Part shown: positions 1 through 12,234 of the stretch, piece by piece | Position numbering within the stretch: position 1 is the first letter of the stretch | Layout of the letters: each line of letters begins with the position of its first letter | Source: Myotis daubentonii | Taxonomy: Eukaryota; Chordata; Mammalia; Chiroptera; Vespertilionidae | Direction: 5' to 3' | NCBI RefSeq assembly: GCF_963259705.1 | Contig: NC_081846.1 | Location: 92,826,641-92,890,640, forward strand | Length of the DNA: 64,000 nucleotides | Notes under the pieces: generated by a model | What the model was told of the DNA's origin: nothing | Seen by the model: only the letters and a program-made list of their open reading frames with translations | The model's database searches: none | Made by a program: the position numbers and the translations under genes

Positions 1-557
1 CATGGCATTATGGAACACATGGCAGCTGAAGCCCTCCCTGACCCCATACTCGACATGGTCCCGGAGGATTGCTAAGCTGGCGAAGACCCTGCAGCAGGCC
101 ATGCACCTGAACCCACAGTTCTGGGCCACCAGCCACTCAGGCGTCTTAGCGCTGGGATACCAGCCCAGAGCTGGAGGCTGTGCTGGAGTGTGAGCCTCCT
201 CCCTGTTCTCCTGGGCTCCGCTGTCTAACATGGGCTCATGGGCAATTAGGTGTTTCTTCTCAGACATGTGATAGATGGGGACATTTTTATGGACCTTCCC
301 AATGTAGGTCATTTCTTCCATTTTGATTTTTTTTGAGGGGGGCTCCCAACCTTCCTTTGTATGGTATAAGACGGCCACACCCCTTTTCAGCTGTACATGC
401 ATATAGTAAATTTTCATGGGCCTTACATCTGTCCCATGTACTGGGGACATAAAGGGCTCGTCATTATTAGGTGCAGGGGAAGGAATGTAGGTACGTGAAT
501 AGTCAGAGGAGTTGTCCGTTTGCTCCGAGTCCTGGGATACAGGCATCTCCTTGATTT
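1..557 (-). CDS. FAM170A: FAM170A-like terminal coding exon with zinc finger (partial)
   Basis: This minus-strand exon is open for 185 codons and runs off the left edge of the window. It follows a consensus acceptor (tttctttcctag, just right of 557). Its translation contains the FAM170 hallmarks: a KIYYMHVQLKRGVAV block (near 390-350) and, after AKTPEWLV, a C2H2-type finger CMACCRVF...H...H spanning about 105-19, with cysteines at 105 and 96 and histidines at 57 and 21. FAM170A is a testis-expressed nuclear zinc-finger protein. The first two bases complete the codon left open by exon B (G plus AA gives Glu), so B splices to this exon in frame. It is the only intact FAM170 terminal exon in the window. 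Family assignment is from remembered motifs and gene order; whether the gene is active is unknown. FAM170B is the alternative. Confidence 0.82.
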
Positions 558-1592
558 CTAGGAAAGAAAATTTGAAACATAAAAAGATTACAAAATATAT
601 GTAAGGACTGTAGGAGTTAAAGTACACATGCTGTATGTGACCATGTGAAGTAAATATATATGTGACATTTCAGAATTCTGTATGTGGTGTGCTATTTCTA
701 ACGTGTTTACATGGTATAACTATATCAGAATGAGGATATGGATTGTGTAGCATGTTCTTGTACAGTTCTATGTATATTCTTGGCCATAACTTGGAAGTGT
801 TTCTGTGTTGCTAAAAGAGAATGGCAAATCAGTGAATGCATGCTTGTTATGTAGTGTGGCAGGACATGTGAACAGTGTAGGAATGGTACCTGCTTTAATG
901 TGAGACTGTGAGACTGAGTGTGTTATGTGCTTTCAGAATGTTCAGCTCTATGAAGGTCTTATGGCCTGGTGGATGAAGTGACATAGGATTAGTAGGGACA
1001 AAACACATGAAAGTTCATTTCCTTCAGGGCATGTGAGTTTTCTACAGTTTGCCCTAAAGAGGTTATCTGTGTGAGGGGAAGTAGATTCCTTATGGAACTA
1101 GTGTGTAAATATGTGAGTCTGGAAACGACTGTGTGAAGGAATGAGAGTAAGAGTGCATCTAGGTAATGCTGCTAGAGAATGGGAAATACAGATGAAGAAG
1201 AAAGGCCTGTGTACACGAGAGAACAAGGGAAAAGAAGGACATAAGAGCATTACCTGGTATGGAGGAAGACAGATGTGTGAGTGTGTGAGGATCTGATTTT
1301 GTGCTCCTCTGAGGGGAAGGTTCTGAGGAAACTCTCATATCCATGTCACACTGTGCTCTACCTCAGGCACAGCTGCCCCAGTGCTGTATGTTGGGCTTTT
1401 GTGCTGCAGGACTTTGCCCAGTTCTGCAAGGCACACTCTCTACCTGTGCCTCCACAGAATCCTCAGTCTTATTCTTACTGCCCTAAAGCCCTTTCCTGTT
1501 TTTGAGGTGAAAGTGAACTAATAGCGAGCAGGCTGAGGAATTGAGCTACAGCTCATGACCAAGATCAGATCCCACCTTTGTTTATTCCTTAC

Positions 1593-1742
1593 CATCCTCA
1601 TCACGACGGGTACGCTTGGATGGGGTGGAGACACCAATAGGATGTTGTGAGAAGGTAGTCTTTTCTCTTGTAACCTCACTGCAGGCTGGGGCTTCCATGG
1701 GTGATTCGGGCTTAGGCACATTGTCTTGACTGATGCGGCGTC
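1593..1742 (-). CDS. FAM170A: FAM170A-like exon B, copy 1
   Basis: A 150-nt internal exon. The acceptor is attgcccag after a pyrimidine-rich tract and the donor is GATG|gtaagg. It opens with two bases completing a codon and ends with one base (phase 1-1), encoding RRISQDNVPKPESPMEAPAC then about 30 residues ending RRDEDG. The start resembles the human FAM170A segment around RIHRDSPQPQSP (from memory). The last base plus the first two of the terminal exon at 557 make a Glu codon, so this copy is directly upstream of the zinc-finger exon with an intron of about 1.04 kb. Confidence 0.8.
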
Positions 1743-3286
1743 CTGGGCAATGGAATGAAATAGAACATTGAGACGAGGCATTTCCTGGGGTCTGTGTCAA
1801 TTCAAAAAATACATGTTGAGTGGATATGACATGTGAGGCATCGTTGCTACACATGACACCTCTTCTCATAGAAATATGAGTATTCCATTTAAAATTCCAT
1901 TAACTCCAAACTGTAAGAAAACTTACTAAGTGGTGTATTTTGTGAATATCAGTGGGATTGGGTATCAAAATGATATTTGAATGCAATGTGCTTGCTGTTT
2001 CAATGCATAATGTGTTGCTTAAAACTGGGTTAAGGTTTAATGTGAGGTTGATTTGGTATTAGCTAATGTGAATATGGGATGAACTTTGTGTGACTGAAAA
2101 GGTTAAGGTTATGTGAGATTTCTGTCTGATTTAAGTTCAGCACACATTTATGTATGTACAATGCATTATCAATAATGATGTATTTATGGGCTTTATATAT
2201 TATGTTGTTTAGATAAGGCATGTTATTACTGAGAATATACTCTTTGAGAGGTGAGCAGTTAGTGTATTTGCAAAATGTGAGGGAATAATTGAAGGGGATG
2301 TGGAAATGAAGTTACATAAAATAAAACTTACCTGTGCTTTGAAAAAAATGGCAGAGAGTTCAGAGGAGGATGTGTAACATTAGAAAAGTATGAAAGATTG
2401 AGTTCTGAAGGGATTAAGATAGAATATGGGAACTAAGGCCTAGCAATCTAACTCTTAAGCATTCGCCAAACAGAAATGTATCCATAGTAAAAAATACCTG
2501 CAATATTTTACCCACAATATCACTTTTCAAGTGGCTCAGACTGGAAGCAACCCTAATGACCAGATAATTATAGTCAATGGAAATATAATATTCCTGCAAT
2601 GATGTAAAGGAGCTAGACACATTAGTATATATTGTGCCCTTGTATTGCCATAAAATTTAAAAACAAGGATACAAATCTAGCATCTTAAGAGTCCAAGAAA
2701 TTATAACGGTTTGCATGGCATGGACAAAAATCCGGCATGGAGAATTTAGATGCAAGTGGAATGTTGAAGAGAAACGAATGATGGGGACAGTGACAGCAAA
2801 GGGGTCTTATATGAGATGAATGTGAATGGGAAACTCTGGCTTTGTAAATATATGGATCTGATCATGACTTTGCCTGGGAATCTCTGACCTCTACCTCAAG
2901 TTCAGTTCTTGAGGATCCTACCTCGTTGGGCCTGTGTTAAGTTCTTAGTGCTTCACAGGATCCTGGTAATGTGACCGAGCTTGGCCAGCTCATAGGAACA
3001 TAATCTTCCATGTTTCTCTGATAAAACTCTCCTCCCCTTAGGCCCTCTCCCATTATTTCCTCCAATAGAACACTGTTCTCCACTGATCTCCTTGGGCTCC
3101 CTCCAGCTGTTTTCGGTGTTTCCCCTGCTTCCACTGCTGATCCTGCTAAGAAGATGTAGAATCATTGGAGTATCTGTTTGTACTGGGCAGCTTGTTGTCG
3201 ATTAATGGGAAGAAACACTCAGCTGAACCATGGGTTCTGTATAGATCCCATGTCCTTTTGCATCCTACTCAATAGTTGCTTCTTAC

Positions 3287-3420
3287 CAGCATCATTTTGT
3301 TTGTCTTTAGAAGAGATGGAGGCAAACTCTCTGAAGAAGAGGCCTTCCATGCTTTCTGGGGTTGAGTTAGGGCCATTGCCTTTTGTCTGTGCTGCAAAGC
3401 ATCACCTGAATTCAGCTTTC
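3287..3420 (-). pseudogene. FAM170A-like exon E2, unit 1 copy (broken)
   Basis: Homologous to the intact E2 copies at 10385 and 15562, but its acceptor AG is GG (tttctcgg) and it lacks one base relative to them (134 instead of 135 nt), which shifts the frame within the SSSESL region. The donor gtaagaag is intact. The same two defects occur in the unit 2 copy, so the exon was already dead when units 1 and 2 were duplicated. On the plus strand this region reads as an 84-codon ORF, which I regard as a shadow. Confidence 0.65.
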
Positions 3421-3771
3421 CCGAGAAATTAAATACAAATAATAGATATACAGAACATTCTTGTAATTCTTGTATTTACCTGCCCATTAAGCAAAGAGTC
3501 TACCATGTACCACATTCATTGAGCACACACGGCATGGATGGGTCGTGTTATGTGGTTCCTTTAAAATATTCAATGCACCAAGTAGTTATTGTGCTAATAT
3601 ATGTCCTGGGTTTGTTCAAAGTGGCTTCTTTGAAAATGGAACAGAGATTGCTGTCTGCTTTCAACCTGGACATAAAACTCTGTTATCTTTGTTAGCTTCC
3701 CTTGAAAGGTAGTTCTGACCATGAGATTACTTTTCTACAATGGAAAATGAATGGAAATGACATGTGCCATT

Positions 3772-3893
3772 TCAGGCTTCGCCATACAAACCTTGAATGT
3801 GACCCTCTGTGCTCTTCTGCTTCCTGACTGGCTGGAATACAGGCATCTCAGAGGGTCGTTTACAGGAAATTTTTTTATATAGTTGATGGAATA
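3772..3893 (-). CDS. Alternative terminal exon D, unit 2 copy
   Basis: It lies where the zinc-finger exon lies in unit 1, about 1.06 kb downstream of exon B copy 2. The acceptor ctttcctag is followed by two bases that complete B's open codon, then 39 sense codons and TGA at 3774-3772. The frame contains SEMPVFQ, matching KEMPVSQ at the start of the unit 1 terminal exon, and ends LYGEA-stop. It has no zinc finger. It could give a short isoform, or act as a stop exon skipped in longer transcripts. Exon function is inferred from splice sites and frame only. Confidence 0.5.
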
Positions 3894-4949
3894 CTAGGAA
3901 AGAAAATTTTTAACATAAGCAAGCTAGAAGATGTGTGTGAAGTCTATAGGTTTTATGATGTCTATGACACGCACGAGAATTTGGAGTGAAAGCTCATATG
4001 CATATTATATTTCAGAATTCTATGTGTGGGATACTTTGAGATGATTACATGGCATATCCATGTGGGAATGAATATATACTTTTGTGTGAAAGTATTTTTT
4101 GAATTGTATGCATGTATTAGAATATTTCTGGTGAGTGTTTTCCATGTTGGTAAAGACCATGGGCAAGGAGTGTGTGCATGTTTGCAATGTGGTATGACAG
4201 CATATGTGAATGATGGAGGACTGGTCTTTGTTCTTACTGGAAGACAGTGAGATAGACAGTATTAGGGGAAGGATGTATGAGATCTCAGAGTGTTCAGTTC
4301 AGTGAAGATCTGAAGGCCTGGTAGCTGAAGTGCCATATAGATTAGAAAGGAAACAGATGAAAGTAAATTCTCATCAGGGCATATAAGTTTATTAGACTTT
4401 GAACCGAAGAGGTTTTCTGTGTGAGGGGATGTGGCTTATTTATGGTATTAGTGTGTGCATATTATGAAATTAATGAATCTGATAATGATTATGTGATGAA
4501 GGGAAGGTAAGAGTGTATCTTGGTAATGCTTTTAGAAAATGGGAAAGAGATGAAGAGAGAAAGCCTATGTATATGGGAGAACAAGGGAAAGGAAGGACAT
4601 AAGAGCATTACCTGGTATGGAGGAGGACCGATGTGTGAGTGTGCGAGGTTCTGATTTTCTGCTCATCTGAGGGGAAGGTTCTGAGGAAACTCTCATATCC
4701 ATGTCAGACTGTGCTCTACCTCAGGCACAGCTGCCCCAGTGCTGTATGTTGGCGATTTGTGCTGCAGGACTTTGCCCAGTTCTGCAAGGCACACTCTCTA
4801 CCTGTCCCTCCACAGAAACCTCAGTCTTAGTCCTTCTACCCTAAAGCCCTTTCCTGTTTTGAGAGGAAAGTGAACTAACAGAGAGCAGGCTGAGGAATTG
4901 AACTACAGCTCATGACCAAGATCAGATCCCACCTTTGTTTATTCCTTAC

Positions 4950-5099
4950 CATCCTCATCACGACGGGTACGCTTGGATGGGGTGGAGACACCGATAGGAT
5001 GTTGTGAGAAGGTAGTCTTTTCTCTTGTAACCTCACTGCAGGCTGGGGCTTCCATGGGTGATTCGGGCTTAGGCACATTGTCTTGGCTGATGCGGCGTC
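4950..5099 (-). CDS. FAM170A: FAM170A-like exon B, copy 2
   Basis: A 150-nt phase 1-1 exon, nearly identical to copy 1 (a few base changes). Acceptor attgcccag and donor gtaagg are intact. It encodes the same RISQDNVPKPESPMEAPAC segment and remains fully open. Its near identity to copy 1 fits the very recent duplication or gene conversion of units 1 and 2. Confidence 0.75.
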
Positions 5100-6716
5100 C
5101 TGGGCAATGGAATGAAATAGAACATTGAGACGAGGCATTTCCTGGGGTCTGTGTCAATTCAAAAAGTACATGTTGAGTGGATATGACATGTGAGGCATCG
5201 TTGCTACACATGACATCTCTTTTCATAGAAATATGAGTTTTCCATTTAAAATTCCATTAACTCCAAACTATAAGTCAACTTACTGAATGGTGTATTTTGT
5301 GAATATCAGTGGGATTGGGTATCAAAATGATATTTGAATGCAATGTGCTTGCTGTTTCAATGCATAATGTGTTGCTTAAAACTGGGTTAAGGTTTAAAGT
5401 GAGGTTGATTTGGTATTAGCTAATGTGAATATGGGATGAACTTTGTGTGACTGAAAAGGTTAAGGTTATGTGTGCTTTCTGCCTGATGTTAGGTCAGGAC
5501 ACATTTATGTATGTGCAATGCATTATCAATAATGATGTATTTATGGGCTTTATATATTATGTTGTTTAGATAAGGCATGTTATTACTGAGAATACACTCT
5601 TTGAGACGTGAGCAGTTAGTGTATTTGCAAAATGTGAGGGAATAATTGAAGGGGATGTGGAAATGAAGTTATATAAAATAAAACTTACTTGTGCTTTAAA
5701 AAAATGGCAGAGTGTTCAGAGGAAGATGAGTAAATTAGAAATGAAAAGTATGAAAGATTGAGTTCTGAAGGGATTAAGATAGAATATGGGAACTAAGGCC
5801 TAGCAATCTAACTCTGAAGCATTTGCCAAACAGAAATGTATGCGTAGTGAAAAATACATGCAATATATTACCCACAATATCACCTTTCTAGCGGCTTAAA
5901 TTGGAAGCAACCCTAATGACCAGATAATTATAGTCAATGGAAATATAATATTCATGCAATGATATACATGTACCAAAAAGGAACAGAAAAGTAATGTCAT
6001 ACATAACGGATGAATTCCACAAATATAGTGATTAGTGAAAGGAGCTAGACATAAAGAATATATTGTGCCCTTGTATAGCCCTGAATTTTAAAAACAAGGA
6101 AACTAATCTAGTGTCTTAAGAGTCAGAGAAATTATAACAGTTTGCATGGCATGGACAAAAATCCGGTATGGAGAATTTAGATGCAAGTGGAATATTGTAG
6201 GGAAATGAATGATGGGGACAGTTACAGCAAAGGGGTCTTATATGAGAAGAATGTGAATGGGAAACTCTGGCTAAGTAAATATATGGATCTGATCGTGACT
6301 TTGCCTGGGAATCTCTGACTCTACCTCAAGTTCAGTTCTGGAGGATCCTACCACATGGGCCTGTGTTAAGTTCTTAGAGCTTCACAGGATCCTGGTAATA
6401 TGACATGTGCTTGGCCAGCTCATAGGAACATAATCTTCCATATTGCTCTGATAAAACTCTTCTCCCCTTAGGCCCTCTCCCATTATTTCCTCCTATAGAA
6501 CACTGTTCTCCACTGATCTCCTTGGGCTCCCTCCAGCTGTTTTCGGTGTTTCCCCTGCTTCCACTGCTGATCCTGCTAAGAAGATGTAGAATCATTGGAG
6601 TATCTGTTTGTACTGGGCAGCTTGTTGTCGATTAATGGGAAGAAACACTCAGCTGAACCATGGGTTCTGTATAGATCCCATGTCCTTTTGCATCCTACTC
6701 AATAGTTGCTTCTTAC

Positions 6717-6850
6717 CAGCATCATTTTGTTTGTCTTTAGAAGAGATGGAGGCAAACTCTCTGAAGAAGAGGCCTTCCATGCTTTCTGGGGTTGAGTTAG
6801 GGCCATTGCCTTTTGTCTGTGCTGCAAAGCATCACCTGAATTCAGCTTTG
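6717..6850 (-). pseudogene. FAM170A-like exon E2, unit 2 copy (broken)
   Basis: Differs from the unit 1 copy by about one base and shares its two defects: acceptor AG changed to GG and a one-base deletion that shifts frame. The donor gtaagaag is intact. Confidence 0.62.
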
Positions 6851-7201
6851 CCGAGAAATTAAATACAAATAATAGATATACAGAACATTCTTGTAATTCT
6901 TGTATTTACCTGCCCATTAAGCAAAGAGTCTACCATGTACCACATTCATTGAGCACACACGGCATGGATGGGTCGTGTTATGTGGTTCCTTTAAAATATT
7001 CAATGCACCGAGTAGTTATTGTGTTAATGTATGTCCTGGGTTTGTTCAAAGTGGCTTCTTTGAAAATGGAACAGAGATTGCTGTCTGCTTTCAACCTGGA
7101 CATAAAACTCTGTTATCTTTGTTAGCTTCCCTTGAAAGGTAGTTCTGACCATGAGATTACTTTTCTACAATGGAAAATGAATGGAAATGACATGTGCCAT
7201 T

Positions 7202-7323
7202 TCAGGCTTCGCCATACAAACCTTGAATGTGACCCTCTGTGCTCTTCTGCTTCCTGACTGGCTGGAATACAGGCATCTCAGAGGGTCGTTTACAGGAAAT
7301 TTTTTTATATAGTTGATGGAATC
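7202..7323 (-). CDS. Alternative terminal exon D, unit 3 copy
   Basis: 122 nt: two bases completing the exon B codon, 39 sense codons and TGA at 7204-7202. The acceptor is tttcccag. Apart from its first codon the encoded tail is as in unit 2, including EMPVFQ and the final LYGEA. It lies 1.05 kb downstream of exon B copy 3. Confidence 0.5.
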
Positions 7324-8368
7324 CTGGGAAAGAAAATTTTTAACATAAGCAAGCTAGAAGATGTGTGTGAAGTCTATAGGTTTTATGATGTCTATGACAC
7401 GCACGAGAATTTGGAGTGAAAGCTCATATGCATATTATATTTCAGAATTCTATGTGTGGGATACTTTGAGATGATTACATGGCATATCCATGTGGGAATG
7501 AATATATACTTTTGTGTGAAAGTATTTTTTGAATTGTATGCATGTATTAGAATATTTCTGGTGAGTGTTTTCCATGTTGGTAAAGACCATGGGCAAGGAG
7601 TGTGTGCATGTTTGCAATGTGGTATGACAGCATATGTGAATGATGGAGGACTGGTCTTTGTTCTTACTGGAAGACAGTGAGATAGACAGTATTAGGGGAA
7701 GGATGTATGAGATCTCAGAGTGTTCAGTTCAGTGAAGATCTGAAGGCCTGGTAGCTGAAGTGCCATATAGATTAGAAAGGAAACAGATGAAAGTAAATTC
7801 TCAACAGGGCATATAAGTTGATCCGAAGAGGTTTTCTCTGTGAGGGGATGTGGCTTATTTATGGTATTAATGTGTGCATATTATGAAATTAGTGAATCTG
7901 ATAATGATTACGTGATGAAGGGAAGGTTAGAGTGTATCTTGGTAATGCTGTTAGAGAATCGGAAAGAGATGAAGAGAGAAAGCCTGTGTGTATGGGAGAA
8001 CAAGGTAAAAGAAGGACTTAAGGGCACTACATGGTATGGAGGAAGACTGGTGTGTGAGTCTGTGAGGATCTGATCTTGTGCTCATCTGAGGGGAAGGTTC
8101 TGAGGAAACTCTCATATCCATGTCAGACTGTGCTCTACCTCAGGCACAGCTGCCCCAGTGCTGTATGTTGGGCATTTGTGCTGCAGGACTTTGCCCAGTT
8201 CTGCAAGGCACACTCTCTACCTGTGCCTCCACAGAAGCCTCAGTCTTAGTCCGTCTGCCCTAAAGCCCTTCATGTTTTTGAGGTGAAAGTGAACTAATAG
8301 GGAGCAGTCTGAGGAATTGAGCTACAGCTCATGACCAAGATCAGATCCCACCTTTGTTTATTCCTTAC

Positions 8369-8518
8369 CATCCTCATCAGGACAGGTACGCTTTGTTGGC
8401 TTGGAGACACCAATAGGATGTTGTGAGAAGGTAGTCTTTTCTCCTGCAGCCTCACTGCAGGCTCGGGCTTCCACCGGTGATTCAGGCTGAGTCACATTGT
8501 CTTGGCTGATGCGGCGTC
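8369..8518 (-). CDS. FAM170A: FAM170A-like exon B, copy 3
   Basis: A 150-nt phase 1-1 exon, fully open, with intact acceptor attgcccag and donor gtaagg. It differs from copies 1 and 2 by several replacements (for example SPVEARACSEAAGE in place of SPMEAPACSEVTRE) but has no indels or stops. Confidence 0.75.
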
Positions 8519-10000
8519 CTGGGCAATGGAATAAAATAGAACATTGAGATGAGGCATTTCCTGGGGTCTGTGTCAATTCAAAAAGTACATGTTGAGTGGA
8601 TATGACATGAGAGGCATGGTTGCTACACATGACACCTCTTCTCATAGAAATATGAGTTTTCCATTTAAAATTCCATTAACTCCAAACTATAAGTCAACTT
8701 ACTAAATGGTGTGTTTTGTGAATATCAGTGGGATTGCGTATCAAAGTGTTATTTGAATGTAATGTGCTTGCTGTTTCAATGCATAATGTGTTGCTTAAAA
8801 CTGGGTTAAGTTTTAAAGTGAGGTTGATTTGGTATTTGCTAATGTGAATATGGGATGAACTTTGTGTGACTGAGAAGGTTAAGATTATGTGTGCTTTCTG
8901 TCTGATGTTAGTTCAGCACACATTTATGTATGTAGAATGCTTTAAAAATAATGATGTATTTATGTGCTTTATATATTATGATGTTTTTTATATAAAGCAT
9001 GTTATTATTGAGAATATACTCTGAGACAAGAGGAATTAGTGTATTGGCAAAATGTGAGGGAATAATTAAAGGGAATGTGGAAATGAAGTTTTATAAAATC
9101 AAACATACCTGTGCTTTGAAAAAAATGGCAGAGAGTTCAGAGGAGGATGTGTAACATTATAAATGAAAAGTATGAAAGATTGAGTTCTGAAGGAATTAAG
9201 ATAGAATATGGGAACTGAGGCCGAGCAATCTAACTCTTAAGCATTTTCCAAACAGAAATGTATCCTTAGTCAAAAATACATGCAATATTTTACCCACAAT
9301 ATCACTTTTCAAGTGTCTCAGATTGGAAGCAACCCTAATGACCAGATAATTATAGTCAATGGAAATATAATATTCATGCCATGATATACAGGTACCAAAA
9401 AGGAACAAAATTAATGTCGTACACAACATGGAGAAATTCCACAAATATATTGATTAGTGAAAGGAGCTAGACAAAAGTATATATTGTGCCCTTGTATTGC
9501 CATAAAATTTAAAAACAAGGATAGTAATCAAGCTTCTTAAGAGTCAGACAAATTATAACGGTTTGCATGGCATGGACAAAAATCCGGCATGGAGAATTTA
9601 GATGCAAGTGGAATGTTGTAGGGAAATGAATGACAGGGACAGTGACAGCAAAGGGGTCTTATATGAGATGAATGTGAATGGGAAACTCTGGCTATGTAAA
9701 TATATGGAACTGATCATGACTTTGCCTGGGAATATCTGCACCCTACCTCAAGTTCAGTTCTTGAGGATCCTACCACGTTGGGCCTGTGTTAAGTGATTAG
9801 TGCCTCACGAGATCCTGGTAATGTGACCTGTGCTTGGCCAACTCATAGGAACATGTTCTTCCATGTTTCTCTGATAAAACTCTCCTCCCCTTAGGCCCTC
9901 TCCCATTATTTCCTCCAATAGAACACTGTTCTCCACTGATCTCCTTGGGCTCCCTCCAGCTGTTTTTGGTGTTTTCTCTGCTTCCACTGCTGATCCTACA

Positions 10001-10239
10001 AAGGCGGTAATGGTGAACCTTTTGAGCTCAGCCTGTTAGCATTTGGAAAAACCCTCCCTTAACTGTGGTGCCATGTGACATATAGAAAATTTTTGATATT
10101 TTAATACATAGTAAAACAAAGATTTATATTTTTAATATTTATTTTATATATTGAAGTTCCATTTAACAAAGAAAAATCAACGAAAAAAAAATGAGGTCGT
10201 TTGTCACCTCTGACAGGTGTGTCATAGGTTCGCCATCAA
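10001..10239. mobile_element. Non-autonomous hAT-type MITE inserted in unit 3
   Basis: About 239 bp, absent from the other units, with imperfect terminal inverted repeats: the left end contains GGTGAACCT and the right end AGGTTCGCCAT. The interior is AT-rich and non-coding. Flanks show only a weak imperfect duplication (atcctac / aatgtac), so exact ends and superfamily are tentative. It dates after the separation of this unit from its neighbours. Confidence 0.6.
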
Positions 10240-10384
10240 TGTACTAAGAAAATGCAGAATCACTGTAGTATCAGTTTGTACTGTGCAGCTTGTTGTCGGT
10301 TAATGGGCAGAAACACTCAGCTCAACCATGGGTTCTGTCTAGATCCCACCTCCCTTGGCATCCTACTCAATAGTCCTTCCTTAC

Positions 10385-10519
10385 CAGCATCATTTTGCTT
10401 GTCTTTAGAAGAGCTGGAGGCAAAACTCTCTGTAGAAGAGGCCTTCCATATTTTCTGGCGTTGAGTTGGGGCCACTGCCATGTGCCTGCGCTGCAAAGAA
10501 TCTCCTGAATTCAGCTTTG
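10385..10519 (-). CDS. FAM170A: FAM170A-like exon E2, unit 3 copy (intact)
   Basis: 135 nt, phase 1-1: two bases, 44 open codons, one base. The acceptor is atttctcag after a T-rich tract and the donor is GCTG|gtaagg. It encodes KLNSGDSLQRRHMAVAPTQR then a serine-rich stretch ending SSKDKQNDAG. The pattern (GDALQ, KAWK, serine run, then the codon split into exon B) follows the human FAM170A segment EDALQ...VSSSRKLIHSG (from memory). Its last base joins the first two of exon B as Gly. It lies upstream of B copy 3. Confidence 0.68.
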
Positions 10520-10879
10520 CTGAGAAATTAAATAAAAATATTAGGTATGCAGCCCATTCTTGTAATTTGTGTATTTACCTGTCCCTTAAACAAAGAATCT
10601 ACCATCGACCACATTTATGAACTCACACCGCCCTGAAGGGGTAGTGTTATGTGGTTCCTATAAAAATATTAAATGTACGGAATTAGTTATTATGTTAATA
10701 TATGTCCTGGGTGACTGGTTTTGTTCAAAGTGTCTTCTTTGAAAATGGAACAGAGATTGCTGTCTTCTGTCAACCTGGACATAAAACTATGTTATCTTTG
10801 TTAGCTTCCCTTGAAGGTAGTTCTGACCATGAGATTACTTTTCTGCAATGGAAAATGAGTGGAAATGACATGTGCCATT

Positions 10880-11001
10880 TCAGGCTTCTCCATACAAACC
10901 TCCTAAGTGCTGCTCTGTGCTCTTCTGTTTCATACCTGACTGAAATGCAGGCACCTCCGAGGCTCCAGGAGAGGAAACATTTTGATGTGGTTCATGGAAT
11001 A
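10880..11001 (-). CDS. Alternative terminal exon D, unit 4 copy
   Basis: 122 nt with acceptor ctttccgag, 39 sense codons and TGA at 10882-10880. It has many replacements relative to the unit 2 copy (VFHEPHQNVSSPGASEVPAF at the start) but the same length, no indel, and the same final LYGEA-stop. Keeping length and frame despite this divergence is the best hint that D may be used. It lies 1.06 kb downstream of B copy 4. Confidence 0.5.
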
Positions 11002-12057
11002 CTCGGAAAGAAAATTTTTAACATAAGCAAGATAGAAGATATGTGTTACGTCTAGAGGGGTTCAGATGTCCATGAGCCACATGGGAATTTGGAATGAAAG
11101 TTCATATGCAAATTATATTTCAGAATTCTACCTGTGGGATACTTTGAGGTGATTACATGGCATATCCATGTGTTAGAATGAAGATGAAGTTGTGTGTGCA
11201 AGTATTTGTGTAATTGTATGTATGTTTTAGAATATTTCTGGTGTTTTTCTTGTTGGTAAAGAGGATCGGTAATGAGTGTGTGCATGTTTCCAATGTGGTA
11301 TGACAGCATATATGAATGGTGCAGGACTGGTCCTTGTTCTTACTGTAAGACAGTGAGACGGAGAGTATTAGGGGAAAGGTGTATGAGATCTCAGAGTGTT
11401 CAGTTCAGTGAAGATCTGAAGGCCTGTTAGCTGAAGTGCCGTATAGATTAAAAAGGAAACAGATGAAAGTAAATTATCTTCAGGGCATATAAGTTTATTA
11501 GACTTTGACCTCAAGAGATTTTCTGTGTGAGGCGAATTGGAGTATTTATGGGATTAGTATGTGCATATTATGGAATTAGTGAATCTGATAATGATTTTGT
11601 GATGAAGTGATGGTAAGTGTATATCTCCATAATGCTGCTAGAGAATAGGAAATACAGATGAAGAAGGAATGTCTGTGTATATGGGAGAACAAGGGAAAAG
11701 AAGGACATACAGAGCCTTACTCGGTATTGGGGATGACAGATGAGTGAGTGTGTGTGTGAGGGTCTCAGGTTGTGCTTCTCAGAGAGTAAGGTCTGAGTAA
11801 AATGTCATATACACACATCAACACTGTCTATTGCCTCAGTTCCAGCTGGCGCTGTTGGAAATTTGTGCTGAGCGACCTTGCCCTGTCCTTGAAGGCACAC
11901 TGCCTGTTTGTCCCTCTGCAGGAGCCTTAGTCCTAGTTCCTCTTTCCTGAAGCCCTTTCCTGCTTTTGAGGGGAAAATGAACTAAGTGAAAAGTAGGCTG
12001 AGCAATTAAGCTACATCTCTTGATCAAGTTCAGATCCCTCCTTTGTTTGTTCCTTAC

Positions 12058-12234
12058 CATCCTGATCAAGAGGTGTTTTTCCGTACACTTTTATCTTCAT
12101 ACACGGCATAGACGGTGATGAAACAGAGGTGAAAGGTTCACAGAAGGCAGAATTTTGCCTGGCTGCCTGACCACAGGCTGGGGCCTCCAATGGTGACATG
12201 AGTAGAGGTTCCTTGTCTTGGGTATTGCAGGGTC
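12058..12234 (-). CDS. FAM170A: FAM170A-like exon B, copy 4 (long form)
   Basis: 177 nt, phase 1-1, fully open, with acceptor attgcccag and donor gtaagg intact. It is 27 nt longer than copies 1-3; the extra nine codons lie near the 3' end (MKIKVYGK region) and keep frame. The core SPLEAPACGQAA is conserved. Confidence 0.75.

Noticed and set aside
1281..1505. Repeated ORFs just downstream of exon B (also at 4639, 11836, 16733, 20830) as a coding exon.
   Set aside because: A donor-like cag|gtaatg exists in units 1 and 2, but the frame joining exon B hits early stops in units 1 and 6, and the donor is lost in unit 3.
2937..3165. Minus-strand ORFs (SPRRSVENSVLLEEIMGEG) repeated in most units, as a possible extra exon.
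   Set aside because: The frame is partly kept, but it lies between E2 and B, its only acceptor candidate is weak, and the open frame reaches a stop before any good donor.
3178..3432. 84-codon plus-strand ORF, duplicated at 6608.
   Set aside because: It is the antisense shadow of exon E2, which has matching splice sites and phase on the minus strand.
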